A stretch of 64,000 nt of DNA, taken from assembly GCA_022071955.1 (NCBI GenBank), contig JAJVIM010000003.1:248001-312000 (forward strand), in the 5' to 3' direction. The position numbers were made by a program, and so were the translations under genes. The stretch comes from Anaerolineae bacterium. Its GTDB lineage: Bacteria; Chloroflexota; Anaerolineae; 4572-78; J111. The notes below the pieces were generated by a model. It was not told the DNA's origin. It worked only from the letters and a program-made list of their open reading frames with translations, and did no database searches. Positions within the stretch are counted from its first letter, which is position 1. Every line of letters begins with the position of its first letter. This document shows positions 51,871 to 61,027 of the stretch, in pieces.

Positions 51871-52479
51871 TTATTCAATGTCGGTGTTTTGGCTGGAACT
51901 GACCAGTTTTTTAACGCGTTCCCAATCGTCGGGCGTGTTCATATTGACAAATGAATGAAACTCCGGGTCAAACCGGGCAATGTCCTCACGGGCAACATAG
52001 CGCACCCGCACATCCTCAAAAAAGCCGATGATACGCAGCCGGCCCACCTGCAGCCGGGCCTCGATGGCCGGCAGACAGCGGCGGCTGTAAACCGTGTGGG
52101 TGGTTTCCGGTTGGGGCGGCTGAACCAGCGGCGCAACCACATCGGCGGTGGGCGCCAGTTCAATGAGATAGCGCAGCAGGGCCGGGTTGAGCAGCGGCAG
52201 ATCGCAGGCCACCACCAGCACGTGCGGGTAACGCGCCACGCTGATGGCGCTGAAAATTCCGCCCAGCGCCGCCTTGTCGGGATAAACATCGGCCACCAGC
52301 CGCAGGCCAAACTGGCCGTACTTTTCCGGCGAGTTGGTGCTGATGAACACATCATCGGAGAGCGGGTTTACGCACTCGATAACCCGCTCGATGGCCGGCC
52401 GGCCGCCAACTTCCAAAAAAGCTTTGTCCTGTCCCATTCGCCGGCTCTTGCCGCCGGCAAGAATCGCTACGCTGATCAT
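51871..52479 (-). CDS. mobA: Molybdenum cofactor guanylyltransferase MobA
   Basis: The 202-residue nucleotidyltransferase has the signature LAGGKSRRMGQDKA at the N-terminus, TNSPEKY, DVYPDKAALGGIFSAI and CDLPLLNPALL. It attaches GMP to molybdopterin to form the bis-MGD cofactor that the Mo catalytic subunit in this window requires. GAGGA precedes the ATG. moeA lies 10 kb away. Confidence 0.88.
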   Translation of the reverse strand: MISVAILAGGKSRRMGQDKAFLEVGGRPAIERVIECVNPLSDDVFISTNSPEKYGQFGLRLVADVYPDKAALGGIFSAISVARYPHVLVVACDLPLLNPALLRYLIELAPTADVVAPLVQPPQPETTHTVYSRRCLPAIEARLQVGRLRIIGFFEDVRVRYVAREDIARFDPEFHSFVNMNTPDDWERVKKLVSSSQNTDIE

Positions 52480-52494
52480 AATGTCCTCAAATCA

Positions 52495-52533
52495 AAAAAG
52501 CTCGTGTTCCACCGGGGGTAACATCGAGCTTTT
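52495..52533 (-). terminator. Terminator after acpP
   Basis: aaaaaagctcg(tg) and (a)tcgagcttttt form a stem with an 18-base loop; the minus-strand 3' side is T-rich. It separates acpP from mobA. Confidence 0.75.
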
Positions 52534-52586
52534 TGCAGACTATTTGTGAAACTGCGGTATGCAAAACTATAGGGGCTGGGGCCGGA

Positions 52587-52826
52587 TCAGGAATGGCCGT
52601 ACAGGTAATTTACCGCTTCGCCAACGGTGGTAATTTTTTGGGCTTCCTCGTCGGAAATTTCGCCGCCAAATTCTTCTTCAAAAGCCATAATCAACTCAAC
52701 CAGGTCCAGCGAGTCGGCTTCGAGGTCATCCCGAAAATTGGCTTCCATCGTAATATCGGCTTCATCAGCGCCAAGCTGGTCGATGATGATATCTTTCACT
52801 TTGTTAAATACTTCGTCCTTCGTCAT
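52587..52826 (-). CDS. acpP: Acyl carrier protein
   Basis: The 79-residue acidic protein has the 4'-phosphopantetheine site [17 protein letters not shown] (Ser in EADSLD). It carries acyl chains in fatty-acid synthesis. The ATG follows AAGGAG. It stands alone between two terminators/promoters, unlike the common fab cluster. Confidence 0.93.
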   Translation of the reverse strand: MTKDEVFNKVKDIIIDQLGADEADITMEANFRDDLEADSLDLVELIMAFEEEFGGEISDEEAQKITTVGEAVNYLYGHS

Positions 52827-52995
52827 TGCTGCTGTCTCCTTAAATTGATATTATTGATTGCAAGTGAAGTTTTGCACTTTTTTTAGGCTTGCGCATTTTA
52901 CCAACGGCTTCAAAAACTGTCAATGTCTACCCAAACCAAAACAACAACCGGCCAACTTTAAGGCCGGAACACCGGTTGAGGAGCACCGCACCAGT

Positions 52996-53024
52996 TTGAC
53001 TTGCCTCTGAGTGATTGGTAAACT
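52996..53024 (+). promoter_or_regulatory. Sigma-70-type promoter of fni
   Basis: -35 ttgact (52996-53001), 17-base spacer and -10 taaact (53019-53024), about 50 bases before the fni ATG. Confidence 0.55.
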
Positions 53025-53074
53025 AGCCAACATTGAGTTAAAACACCCTGGTTGCCAGAAAGTTGCACCCAAAA

Positions 53075-54100
53075 ATGCACGAAAAACGAAAATCGGATCA
53101 CATCCGCATCAATCTTGAAGAGGATGTTAATTTTAAGCAGTTGACCACCGGCCTGGAAGATTATCATTTTTTGCACCAGGCTCTGCCAGAAATTGACCTG
53201 GCCCGGGTTGACACCTCGCTGCTGTTTTTGGGCAAGCGACTTAACGCGCCGCTGCTCATTTCGTCGATGACCGGCGGTACCGACGAAGCCGGCCAAATCA
53301 ACGCTCGCCTGGCCGAAGCCGCCGAAGCGATGAAAATCTCAATGGGCGTTGGCTCGCAGCGGGCCGCGCTGGAAGACACATCGCTGGCGCCTACCTTTAA
53401 AGTGCGGCGCTACGCCCCCACCGCGCTGCTGCTGGCCAATATTGGGGCGGTGCAGCTCAACTACGGCTACTCGGTTGACCACTGCCGCCGCGCAGTGGAG
53501 ATGATTGAAGCGGACGCGCTGATTTTGCACTTTAACGCCCTGCAAGAAGCGGTGCAACCCGAAGGCGACTCAAACTTTGCCGGGCTGCTGGCCAAGGTTG
53601 AGCAAGTTTGCCGGGCCATGCCGGTGCCGGTGATTGCCAAAGAAGTGGGCTGGGGTTTTGCCGAAGACACAGCCCGCCAACTGGTTGAGGCCGGGGTAGC
53701 CGGCATCGATGTGGCCGGCGCGGGCGGCACCAGTTGGACGCAGGTGGAAATGTATCGCGCTCAAACCGATGTGCAGCGCCAGATTGCCGCCACCTTCATC
53801 GATTGGGGCATCCCCACCAGCCAGGCCATTTTGGCGGTTAAAAACGTTGCGCCCAGGCTGCCGATCATTGCCAGCGGCGGGCTGCGCAGCGGCCTTGACA
53901 TTGCCAAATGCATTGCTCTGGGCGCGACAATGGGCGGTATGGCCGGGCCGTTTTTAAAAGCGGCGGTTCAGTCGGTGGCGGCGGTTGTTGACCAGATCAC
54001 CGTTACCCAAACCGAGTTAAAGATTGCCATGTTTGGGATCGGCGTCGATTCTATTTCGGCGCTGCAACAGACGCGGCGACTGCTGAAAAAGCGGGCTTGA
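53075..54100 (+). CDS. fni: Type 2 isopentenyl-diphosphate delta-isomerase
   Basis: The ATG at 53075 is preferred over an in-frame TTG at 53063; 341 residues. The FMN-dependent TIM-barrel shows the usual RKSDHIRI start, [11 protein letters not shown] (FMN and substrate loop), [36 protein letters not shown], and [21 protein letters not shown]. It interconverts IPP and DMAPP for isoprenoid synthesis. The type 2 enzyme fits Chloroflexota and other non-enteric bacteria. Confidence 0.93.
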   Translation: MHEKRKSDHIRINLEEDVNFKQLTTGLEDYHFLHQALPEIDLARVDTSLLFLGKRLNAPLLISSMTGGTDEAGQINARLAEAAEAMKISMGVGSQRAALEDTSLAPTFKVRRYAPTALLLANIGAVQLNYGYSVDHCRRAVEMIEADALILHFNALQEAVQPEGDSNFAGLLAKVEQVCRAMPVPVIAKEVGWGFAEDTARQLVEAGVAGIDVAGAGGTSWTQVEMYRAQTDVQRQIAATFIDWGIPTSQAILAVKNVAPRLPIIASGGLRSGLDIAKCIALGATMGGMAGPFLKAAVQSVAAVVDQITVTQTELKIAMFGIGVDSISALQQTRRLLKKRA

Positions 54101-54113
54101 CCAGACCACGTCT

Positions 54114-55364
54114 ATGCCACTGAGAGAATTCATTAGCCAACATTTGTGGAAGATTGCGATTATTCTGGGGTTAGTTACCGTGGCTACGGTGATTTGGGGC
54201 AGCGCCTCGGCCACGCCCGCTCCGGTGGAACAGAGTTCGGCGCCGCCCAGCCCAACCCACACCGCCACCTGGCCGGCCCCGGCCCACACGGCCACGCCGG
54301 TGGCGCTGGTGCCAACCAAAACGCCAACCCTGGCGCCACCCACCGACACGCCCACGCCCGTGCCGGTTTACTACCAGGTACAACCCGGCGACGTACTGCT
54401 GGCCATTGCCGCGGCATACGATATCACTGTTGATGAATTGCTGGAACTCAACCACATTGCCGACCCCACCCTGCTGCAAATTGGGCAGGAACTGCTGATC
54501 CCGGTCACGGCCACGCCCTCGCCTACCGCGCCAACGCCGACGCCGTCGCCAACGCTCACCCCCAGCCCCACGCCAGAACCCATTACCTACACCATCAAAG
54601 CCGGCGACTCGCTGTCTAAAATCTCAGCCGAGTTTGATGTGAGCATTAACCTGATTATGCTGGCCAACGACCTGTCGGCCGATGACCTGCTGCAAATTGG
54701 CCGGCAGCTCACCATCCCCACCGGCCAGGTAGAAATTGGCGCGCCCACCGTCATCCACATCATTTCTCCCGGCGACACGTTCAGCTACCTTTCGTTTTTT
54801 TACGGTTCTACCGTGGATGATATTTTGGCCGCCAACGCCGGCCTGAACCCGCAGTTGCTGCAAATTGGGCAAAAAGTCATCATCCCGGTTACCTCGCCGC
54901 CGGTTGACCCTAACGCCAACCCGGCGCTGCCGCAAATTATCATTCCCAGCGACATCCCCGCCAGCCTGGCCGACCTGCCGGCGCAGATGATCAACGCGGT
55001 CAACGCTCAGCGCGAAGCCGCCGGCCTGTCGCCCTACCAAACCGATGCCGAATTGACCAAACTGGCCCTGGCCCACGCGCAGGATATGGTGGCCCGGGGC
55101 TATTTTGCGCACACCACCCCGGAGGGCGTTACTCTGGACGACCGCTTTGCCCGCAACAATGTCGATGCCTCGTGGACCGGCGAAAACATTCAACGCAACG
55201 TGAAACCGCTCGATAAAACCGTAGCCGAAGCCATTCGCTGGTTTATGAACAGCGCCGTCCATCGCGCCAATATTTTGCACCGGCACTTCAACAGAATCGG
55301 GGTGGGTGTTGCCGAAGGCGCGCCAGGGTGGTATACTTTTGTGCTGGTCTTTGCAGAGAGGTAA
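54114..55364 (+). CDS. LysM(3)-CAP domain surface protein
   Basis: The 416-residue protein has an N-terminal signal anchor (IAIILGLVTVATVIWG), a Pro/Thr linker and three LysM modules starting near residues 83 (YYQVQPGDVLLAIA), 160 (YTIKAGDSLSKIS) and 215 (HIISPGDTFSYLS). A CAP/SCP domain follows at ~295-416 (INAVNAQREAAGLSPY, HAQDMVARGYFAHT, GENIQR, WYTFVLVFAER). LysM should bind peptidoglycan; the CAP function is unknown in bacteria. The next gene is a related paralogue that starts within a few bases. Confidence 0.88.
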   Translation: MPLREFISQHLWKIAIILGLVTVATVIWGSASATPAPVEQSSAPPSPTHTATWPAPAHTATPVALVPTKTPTLAPPTDTPTPVPVYYQVQPGDVLLAIAAAYDITVDELLELNHIADPTLLQIGQELLIPVTATPSPTAPTPTPSPTLTPSPTPEPITYTIKAGDSLSKISAEFDVSINLIMLANDLSADDLLQIGRQLTIPTGQVEIGAPTVIHIISPGDTFSYLSFFYGSTVDDILAANAGLNPQLLQIGQKVIIPVTSPPVDPNANPALPQIIIPSDIPASLADLPAQMINAVNAQREAAGLSPYQTDAELTKLALAHAQDMVARGYFAHTTPEGVTLDDRFARNNVDASWTGENIQRNVKPLDKTVAEAIRWFMNSAVHRANILHRHFNRIGVGVAEGAPGWYTFVLVFAER

Positions 55365-55371
55365 CGCAATT

Positions 55372-56919
55372 TTGGACGAACAGCACAATGACGAAGATTT
55401 ACCCGCGGCGCTCGTCAAAGTAGCCGCGCTGTTGCGGGTGGATCCCCACCTGCTGGCCGATAGCAGCCGCAACATCCGGGCCAACAGCCACAAAATCTGG
55501 CAGGTTGATACCTGGAAAGACATTTCCGGCGAAGTGCCCAAACGCGTCAAAGTCAGCGCGGTTTTGGTGGTGCTGCTAATTGCCGGCGTGTGGTGGGGCC
55601 AAAGCCTGCTTACCCCGGCTCAAAAAGAAGCCATCCGCGTGGCGTTACCTCATCGGTTTGTTAGCCAGCCACAAAAAGCCCCCACACCCACCGATACACC
55701 GGTCAGCCTGCGCTCCGCAGCCGGAGCCAACGCCACCCCTACGCCCCCGCCGCCGCTGTTTGTATTCCACACCGTTGAAGATGGCGAATCGCTGATTGCT
55801 ATTGCCGCCAAATACAACATCACCACCGAGGCGCTGCTGGTGGCCAACAACGTGCGGGATCCGTCGGAACTGCACCAGGGCCAGCACCTGCTCATTCCCC
55901 CGCCGCAAGGTATGTTCCAGCAGAAAATTGTGGTTCACGATGTACTGCCCGGCGACACTTTGCTGAGTATTGCCTCAAAATACGGCTCCAGCGTCAAAGC
56001 GATTGAGGAAGCCAACCCCCAACTGGCCGGCAATAAACTGGCCGAAGGGACGGCGGTCGCCGTGCCGATTGTTTTTGAGCGGGATAATCTGGCTCTGGAC
56101 CCGGGCGCTGACGCCGATATTGAATTTCACACCGTCCAGCCCGGCGAATATCCGCTGGCTATTGCCGCCCAGTACGATATTCCGGTGGAAGTGCTGCTAT
56201 CGACCAACAACATCACCGATGCCACCCGGCTACAGGTTGGCGACGTGCTGCAAATTCCGCCGCACGAAGGACTGGCGCTGGGCTTCCCGGTGATTTTGTA
56301 CGAGCTGGTTGAAGGCGATACGCTGGTTGGGATTGCCTCTCGCTTTGGCTCCAGCGTTAAAGATATTCTGGCCATCAACCCCGAACTCAACCCGGCCGAA
56401 CTGGAGCCGGGCCAAATGGTGGCTATTCCCGTAATCTTTGTGCCGAAGAAACTCATCGAGCCAACCATTAAACCGCTGGTTACGCCGACCCCCGTGCCCC
56501 CGCCGCCGATCATCGAATCGCTAACCCGGCAAATGGCCGAAGGCATCAACGCCGAGCGTGCCACCGAAGGCTTGCCGCCCTATCAATTTGACCTGGCCCT
56601 GGCCGAAGTGGCGCTGGGGCACGATCAGGATATGGTGGTGAACGATTTTGTGGCCCACACCAACCTGCAGGGACAAAGCCCCAGAGACCGGGTGCTGGAG
56701 CACGGCATCAGCGATGCGCTGCGTATGGGCGAAAATATCCAGGTCAATTCGTCGCCGGCCGAAACCACCGTGGCCGCCGCCATCAAATGGTTTATGAACA
56801 GCCCGCCGCACCGGGCCGGTATTCTCAACAAGTATTACAACCGGTTTGGTGTGGCGGCAGTGCAAAACCCGGCCGGCTGGTATTACTTTGTCATCGTCTT
56901 TGCCCAGCGCGGGGGTTGA
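55372..56919 (+). CDS. LysM(4)-CAP domain membrane protein
   Basis: A TTG start at 55372 is preferred, ten bases after GAGAGG and seven after the previous stop; it gives 515 residues. An N-terminal acidic cytoplasmic part (~55 residues) precedes a TM (VSAVLVVLLIAGVWWGQ). Four LysM modules begin near VFHTVEDGESL, VHDVLPGDTLLS, FHTVQPGEYPLA and YELVEGDTLVGIA, then a CAP domain (GINAERATEGLPPY, GENIQVN, WYYFVIVFAQRGG). It is a paralogue of the preceding gene with an extra LysM and a longer cytoplasmic start, perhaps for signalling. Confidence 0.85.
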   Translation: MDEQHNDEDLPAALVKVAALLRVDPHLLADSSRNIRANSHKIWQVDTWKDISGEVPKRVKVSAVLVVLLIAGVWWGQSLLTPAQKEAIRVALPHRFVSQPQKAPTPTDTPVSLRSAAGANATPTPPPPLFVFHTVEDGESLIAIAAKYNITTEALLVANNVRDPSELHQGQHLLIPPPQGMFQQKIVVHDVLPGDTLLSIASKYGSSVKAIEEANPQLAGNKLAEGTAVAVPIVFERDNLALDPGADADIEFHTVQPGEYPLAIAAQYDIPVEVLLSTNNITDATRLQVGDVLQIPPHEGLALGFPVILYELVEGDTLVGIASRFGSSVKDILAINPELNPAELEPGQMVAIPVIFVPKKLIEPTIKPLVTPTPVPPPPIIESLTRQMAEGINAERATEGLPPYQFDLALAEVALGHDQDMVVNDFVAHTNLQGQSPRDRVLEHGISDALRMGENIQVNSSPAETTVAAAIKWFMNSPPHRAGILNKYYNRFGVAAVQNPAGWYYFVIVFAQRGG

Positions 56920-56943
56920 AATTTTGGCCGGTTTCAGTACAAT
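56916..56943 (+). promoter_or_regulatory. Promoter of the M23 peptidase, near-leaderless
   Basis: -35 ttgaaa (56916-56921), 16-base spacer, -10 tacaat (56938-56943); the ATG at 56953 is 9 bases after the -10, and no ribosome site is seen. Confidence 0.5.
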
Positions 56944-56952
56944 AGCTTGCCT

Positions 56953-57723
56953 ATGCCAAACTCTTTGCTAACCAGATGTGTTGTTTCGGCCGGACTGCTG
57001 CTGCTGGTGGCCTGGGCTGCGCCGTTTTTAAATGCACAGGAAAACGATGACGTTCCCCGGAATCACGCCGGTTTTCCCGTAACCGAGCCGCCCGCCGAAC
57101 CGCCGGCCGAACCGCCCTTTGGGCTGCCTTTTGCCGCGCCGCCCGGCCCCGATACCTGGCTACTGGGGCAGGCCTATGGCAACACCGTGGGCGCCTTTAT
57201 GCAGCGCGACATTTTTTATCAGGCCGGGCAGGGTCTCCATTTTGGGCTGGATTTCAGCGCCTCGTGTGGCACCGAGATTATTGCCATTGGCGATGGCATT
57301 GTCAGCGAAATTGACAGCCGCCACGGCTCGTGGCCGCACAACCTCACCATTGACCACCCCAACGGCTACAGCTCATTTTACGGGCATCTGCTGGAAACGC
57401 CCTCGCTGCAAATTGGCCAGCCCGTAAAACAGGGCGACGTGATTGCCCTGTCGGGCGATTCGTTTGGCACGTGCCACTCCGCGCCCCACCTGCATTTGGA
57501 AATCCGCAACAATTACCACAATCACGCCTACAACCCGGTTTTGCTCATTAATGCCGATTGGGACAGCCTGGCTCTGGTTGGCAGTTTTAACCGCGGCTTT
57601 GAGCGCGATCTGGACAACCCGCGCCGCTGGCAAACCATCTACAACCAGCCCGACGTGACCTTTGGCGGGGCTATGCTCAACAACTACACCCGGCCGTGGC
57701 CGCCGGAGGTGGGAGGTCGCTGA
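56953..57723 (+). CDS. M23/LytM-family peptidase
   Basis: The ATG at 56953 gives 256 residues with a signal peptide (LLTRCVVSAGLLLLVAWAA) and a repetitive Pro-Ala linker (EPPAEPPAEPP). The metallopeptidase has HFGLD (HxxxD zinc ligands) and APHLHLEIR (HxH), so it should be active against peptidoglycan cross-links outside the cell. It ends with TGATG overlapping the start of the TolB-like lipoprotein, so the two are coupled. Placed after two LysM-CAP genes, it points to a cell-wall cluster. Confidence 0.88.
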   Translation: MPNSLLTRCVVSAGLLLLVAWAAPFLNAQENDDVPRNHAGFPVTEPPAEPPAEPPFGLPFAAPPGPDTWLLGQAYGNTVGAFMQRDIFYQAGQGLHFGLDFSASCGTEIIAIGDGIVSEIDSRHGSWPHNLTIDHPNGYSSFYGHLLETPSLQIGQPVKQGDVIALSGDSFGTCHSAPHLHLEIRNNYHNHAYNPVLLINADWDSLALVGSFNRGFERDLDNPRRWQTIYNQPDVTFGGAMLNNYTRPWPPEVGGR

Positions 57724-58907
57724 TGCGAATTTATCCCGCCACGCTGGCCCTGCTGCTGGCCGGGGCGATGACCGCAGCCTGCACCACGTCTGCGGCGTCC
57801 CCCGACGCTATCGCGGCCGCCAGCCCCGGCCCGCTACCGGCCAGCGCCACACCGGCATCGACGGCCACGCCGTTGCCGAGCGCCACGCCCACCATCCCGC
57901 CAACTCAAACGCCGAGCGCCACGCCGACTGTTACGCCCCAACCCACGCCCAGCCCCACGCCGGCCCCCCGGCTCATCCAGCTCACCGAGGGCGGCTGCTG
58001 CGCTCAGCCTGCCTTTTCACCCGATTCACAGCAGGTTTTGTTTATTGACAAGCCTGCCACCGCTGCGCCGGTTGGCGTTTACGGTGTCAGCCTGAGCGAA
58101 CCGCTGCCGGCTCAACCCACGCTGATCGAGCCGGTGATTGGGTTTCGCAGCCCGGACCGGGCCGTTGTGGCCACAATGGCCGGCGATATGGCCAGTTTCA
58201 GCAACGAACTAACCGGCGAAAGCTGGCAGGTAGACACCGGCGGCAACTGGCCCGAATTTTCGCCGGACGGCCGCCGGATAGCCTGGGTGGCCACCGACCG
58301 CGAAGGTCCCTACGATCAGCGCCGCAGCGACATCTGGCTGGCCAATCTGGATGGCAGCAACGCCCGCCGGATTTTTGTATTGTACGGCGGCGGGCTGGCC
58401 GGCTGGTTTCCCGACAGCGAACGGCTGCTGCTGCTCGGGCGCAACAACCCGGCCGACGAGGAGCAAAATTTGATCAGCTACCACCCCGGCCGGGATGAAA
58501 CCACACTGCTGGCCAGCCACAAACGCATTCGCGGCATCGAGCTATCGCCGGGCGGCAGTTGGGTTGTTTTTTACCTGGATTTTGCCGAGGATGAGCCGGC
58601 CAACCGGGGTGTGTGGCTGCTGGCCAGCGATGGGGCATCGCGACGCAAACTCAATGTGCCGGGTTTTGGCGCGTACCGCTGGCGCAATGACAATACGCTA
58701 CTGTTTATCCCCATGCGCGCTTCGGCCGGCGAAAGCATGCAGCTTTGGGCCGTCGATGTTACCACTGATCAGGCCGCCCCGCTCACCGACCCGGACAGCC
58801 TGTCGTTTTCAATTTCCAACGGCGATTGGGATGTATCGCCCAACGGGCAGACAGTTATTTTTGTCAACAGCGCCGATCAGAATATTTGGGCCATTCAACT
58901 GCCGTAG
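57723..58907 (+). CDS. TolB-like beta-propeller lipoprotein
   Basis: The start at 57723 overlaps the previous stop and follows GGGAGG; 394 residues. Lipobox AMTAAC (Cys20), then a Thr/Pro/Ser linker and PD40/WD40-like repeats (PAFSPDSQQVLFID, WPEFSPDGRRIAWVA, DNTLLFIPM, WDVSPNGQTVIFV). It should be a surface-anchored propeller that binds protein or glycan. No Tol/Pal genes are near, so the Tol function is not implied. Confidence 0.8.
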   Translation: MRIYPATLALLLAGAMTAACTTSAASPDAIAAASPGPLPASATPASTATPLPSATPTIPPTQTPSATPTVTPQPTPSPTPAPRLIQLTEGGCCAQPAFSPDSQQVLFIDKPATAAPVGVYGVSLSEPLPAQPTLIEPVIGFRSPDRAVVATMAGDMASFSNELTGESWQVDTGGNWPEFSPDGRRIAWVATDREGPYDQRRSDIWLANLDGSNARRIFVLYGGGLAGWFPDSERLLLLGRNNPADEEQNLISYHPGRDETTLLASHKRIRGIELSPGGSWVVFYLDFAEDEPANRGVWLLASDGASRRKLNVPGFGAYRWRNDNTLLFIPMRASAGESMQLWAVDVTTDQAAPLTDPDSLSFSISNGDWDVSPNGQTVIFVNSADQNIWAIQLP

Positions 58908-58910
58908 CCG

Positions 58911-60263
58911 TTATTCTCCAACCACACATCTGAAACCAATATTTTCATATCGATAGTGCGGCGCTTCTTTGTGGCGCTCGGTGGTGCGCAGGCTGCGGCC
59001 ATTGTACAACCACGAGCCGCCCCGAATCACCCGCTGCCGGCCATTTTCCGGCCCGCCCGGATTCTTGTACGGCGCTGATTGATAAGCGTCGGGCGCGTAC
59101 CAGTCGGCGGTCCACTCCCAAACGTTGCCGCTCATATCCAGCGCGCCAAAGGGGCTGGCCCCGGCTAAATAACTGCCCACCGGCGCGGTGTAACTGTAGC
59201 CATCGTCGGCGGTGGGATCGCGCCAATCGGCAATACAGTTTTTGTCGCAATAGTTGAGCCGCGTGCCGTCAAAATGATCGCCCCACGGGTAGCTGCGACC
59301 ATCGGCCCCGCGCGCGGCTTTTTCCCACTCCGCTTCGCTGGGCAACCGCCCGCCGGCCCAGTGGCAGTAGGCGCTGGCCTGCTCCCAGCTCACACTGACC
59401 ACCGGCAGATCGGGCTGCCGGTAGCGGCTCCACAGCACCGCGGACTCGGCGCAAACACCGGCGGCCACGCACTTTTGGTAGCGGGCGTTGGAGATTTCTG
59501 TTTTGTCAATCCAAAAGCCGTCCAAATAGATAACCCGCTGCGGCTTTTCATCTTCGTCGGCTTCGGGGTCATCCTGGCGGCTGCCCAGCAAAAAATCACC
59601 GGCCGGGACAAAAACCATCGGCTGGCCGTCGGCGGCGCGCAGCTTTTCGTCAATGGGGGTTGGCTCTGTATTGAACACCGGCACGGCATCGATGGTGGGC
59701 ACTATAATGGAAGTAGCAGCCGTGACCGGCTGGACGTGTTGGGGGACAACCACCCTTTCGGCGGCGGGGCGCGCCCGGACAAAATAGAGACCCAGGCCGG
59801 CCAGCAGCAACACCACCACAACCAGCCCGGCCAGCCGGCGCAGCCACGGGCTAACCAGCGGCGGCCGCTCCGGCGCCGGCGACCGGCCGGTCAGCCGGTC
59901 AACCAGTTGGGCCAGGGCAGCCTGCCGCCGGCCGCGGCTAAAGTCAACCGGCTGCACGCCGTGCAGCAGTTCCGGCAGCGGGCAGGGCCGGTGCAAAACA
60001 GGCACAATTGGTTTGTCGTGGGCTATGGCCAGCAGGGTTTGCTCACGCACGGCCAGCGAGTCGGCCGCCGCCGGCGACAAAATCAGCACAAATTGGGCGC
60101 AGGTCAACAGCGCCTGCGACGTCATCTGATCCCAGGCTGAATGATCCGTTACGCGCCACTGGTCAAACCAAACCCACACCCCCTGTTCGCGCAGGTTCTC
60201 GGCCAATTGCGTCGCAAAACGAGTATCCTGGTGAGCATAACAAATAAATGTATGGCTGGCCAC
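58911..60263 (-). CDS. TIR-TM-FGE/sulfatase-modifying domain fusion
   Basis: The 450-residue protein has a TIR domain (residues 1-130: HTFICYAHQDTRFATQLAENL, VWVWFDQW, FVLILSPAAADS, REQTLLAI), a TM at ~145-165 (LAGLVVVVLLLAGLGLYFV) and a formylglycine-generating-enzyme-like domain (FVPAGDFLLGS…FWIDKTEISNARYQKC, LPSEAEWEKAARG, DMSGNVWEWTADWY, VIRGGSW, NIGFRC). The FGE part faces outward. TIR domains in bacteria can hydrolyse NAD or mediate assembly. TIR-FGE fusions are known from Chloroflexi and cyanobacteria; their role is not settled. Confidence 0.85.
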   Translation of the reverse strand: MASHTFICYAHQDTRFATQLAENLREQGVWVWFDQWRVTDHSAWDQMTSQALLTCAQFVLILSPAAADSLAVREQTLLAIAHDKPIVPVLHRPCPLPELLHGVQPVDFSRGRRQAALAQLVDRLTGRSPAPERPPLVSPWLRRLAGLVVVVLLLAGLGLYFVRARPAAERVVVPQHVQPVTAATSIIVPTIDAVPVFNTEPTPIDEKLRAADGQPMVFVPAGDFLLGSRQDDPEADEDEKPQRVIYLDGFWIDKTEISNARYQKCVAAGVCAESAVLWSRYRQPDLPVVSVSWEQASAYCHWAGGRLPSEAEWEKAARGADGRSYPWGDHFDGTRLNYCDKNCIADWRDPTADDGYSYTAPVGSYLAGASPFGALDMSGNVWEWTADWYAPDAYQSAPYKNPGGPENGRQRVIRGGSWLYNGRSLRTTERHKEAPHYRYENIGFRCVVGE

Positions 60264-60310
60264 ACTATAGTTTTACCATGTTTGGCCCCAAAAACAAGCA
60301 CTCTGCCGGT

Positions 60311-60338
60311 TTGCGGCTGATGACGCCTGTGGTATCCT
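60311..60338 (+). promoter_or_regulatory. Promoter of the YigZ gene, near-leaderless
   Basis: -35 ttgcgg (60311-60316), 16-base spacer, -10 tatcct (60333-60338), only seven bases before the ATG and with no ribosome site. Confidence 0.45.
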
Positions 60339-60345
60339 ACCGCTC

Positions 60346-60954
60346 ATGAGCGAACGTTATCCCATTCCCAGCGGCGAATCCACCATCGAACTGATCATAA
60401 AAAACTCGCGTTTTATTGGCCGCGCGGCATACACCCCTTCTGTGGAAGCGGCCAAAGCGTTTATCGAGCAGGTAAAAACAGAGTACCCCAACAACTCGCA
60501 CGCAGTGTACGCCTTTGCCGTGGGGCACGGCGCGTCGGTAACTCACGGCATGAGCGATGCCGGCGAACCGAGCGGCACCGCCGGCCGGCCGGCGTTGGCG
60601 GTGGTGAAAGGCAGTAATCTGGGCGATGTGACGGTGGTAATTGTGCGCTATTTTGGCGGGACCAAACTCGGTACCGGCGGGTTGGTTAAAGCCTACACCG
60701 AAGCGGCGCAACTGGCGCTGGCCGAACTGGCAGTTACCGAAAAAGTGGAGCGAATAACCGCGCTGGCGGCCATCCCCTACGGCCTGTACGAGCAGGTCAA
60801 ACGGCTGGTAACGGCGTGCGGCGGCAGCATCGAGGCGGAAGAGTTTACCACAGAGGTTACGCTGACTCTCAGCTTTATTGTCGATGATTTACCGGCGTTT
60901 GAGGCTCAACTGGCGGAGCTGACCGGGGGGCAGGTAGCGGTGCTACCGTTATGA
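60346..60954 (+). CDS. YigZ/IMPACT family protein
   Basis: The 202-residue protein has the IMPACT N-terminal domain (KNSRFIGRA, HAVYAFAVG, DAGEPSGTAGRPAL, VIVRYFGGTKLGTGGLVKAY) and the C-terminal DUF1949 ferredoxin-like fold (YGLYEQVKRLV). It is a conserved bacterial and eukaryotic family with a possible translational or regulatory role. It is followed after ~70 bases by a small gene with its own ribosome site. Confidence 0.88.
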   Translation: MSERYPIPSGESTIELIIKNSRFIGRAAYTPSVEAAKAFIEQVKTEYPNNSHAVYAFAVGHGASVTHGMSDAGEPSGTAGRPALAVVKGSNLGDVTVVIVRYFGGTKLGTGGLVKAYTEAAQLALAELAVTEKVERITALAAIPYGLYEQVKRLVTACGGSIEAEEFTTEVTLTLSFIVDDLPAFEAQLAELTGGQVAVLPL

Positions 60955-61027
60955 TTGCCCCGGGTGTTGGCAAGATTATGTGGAATTTGGTACAATCTGA
61001 CCATATCACAATGAAGGAGTTTGAGCC

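Noticed and set aside
54624..55550. 308-codon minus-strand frame
   Set aside because: Antisense to the LysM-CAP gene; Arg/Gly/Val-rich shadow without any motif.
59274..60140. 288-codon plus-strand frame
   Set aside because: Antisense to the TIR-FGE gene; Gln/His/Gly-rich shadow.
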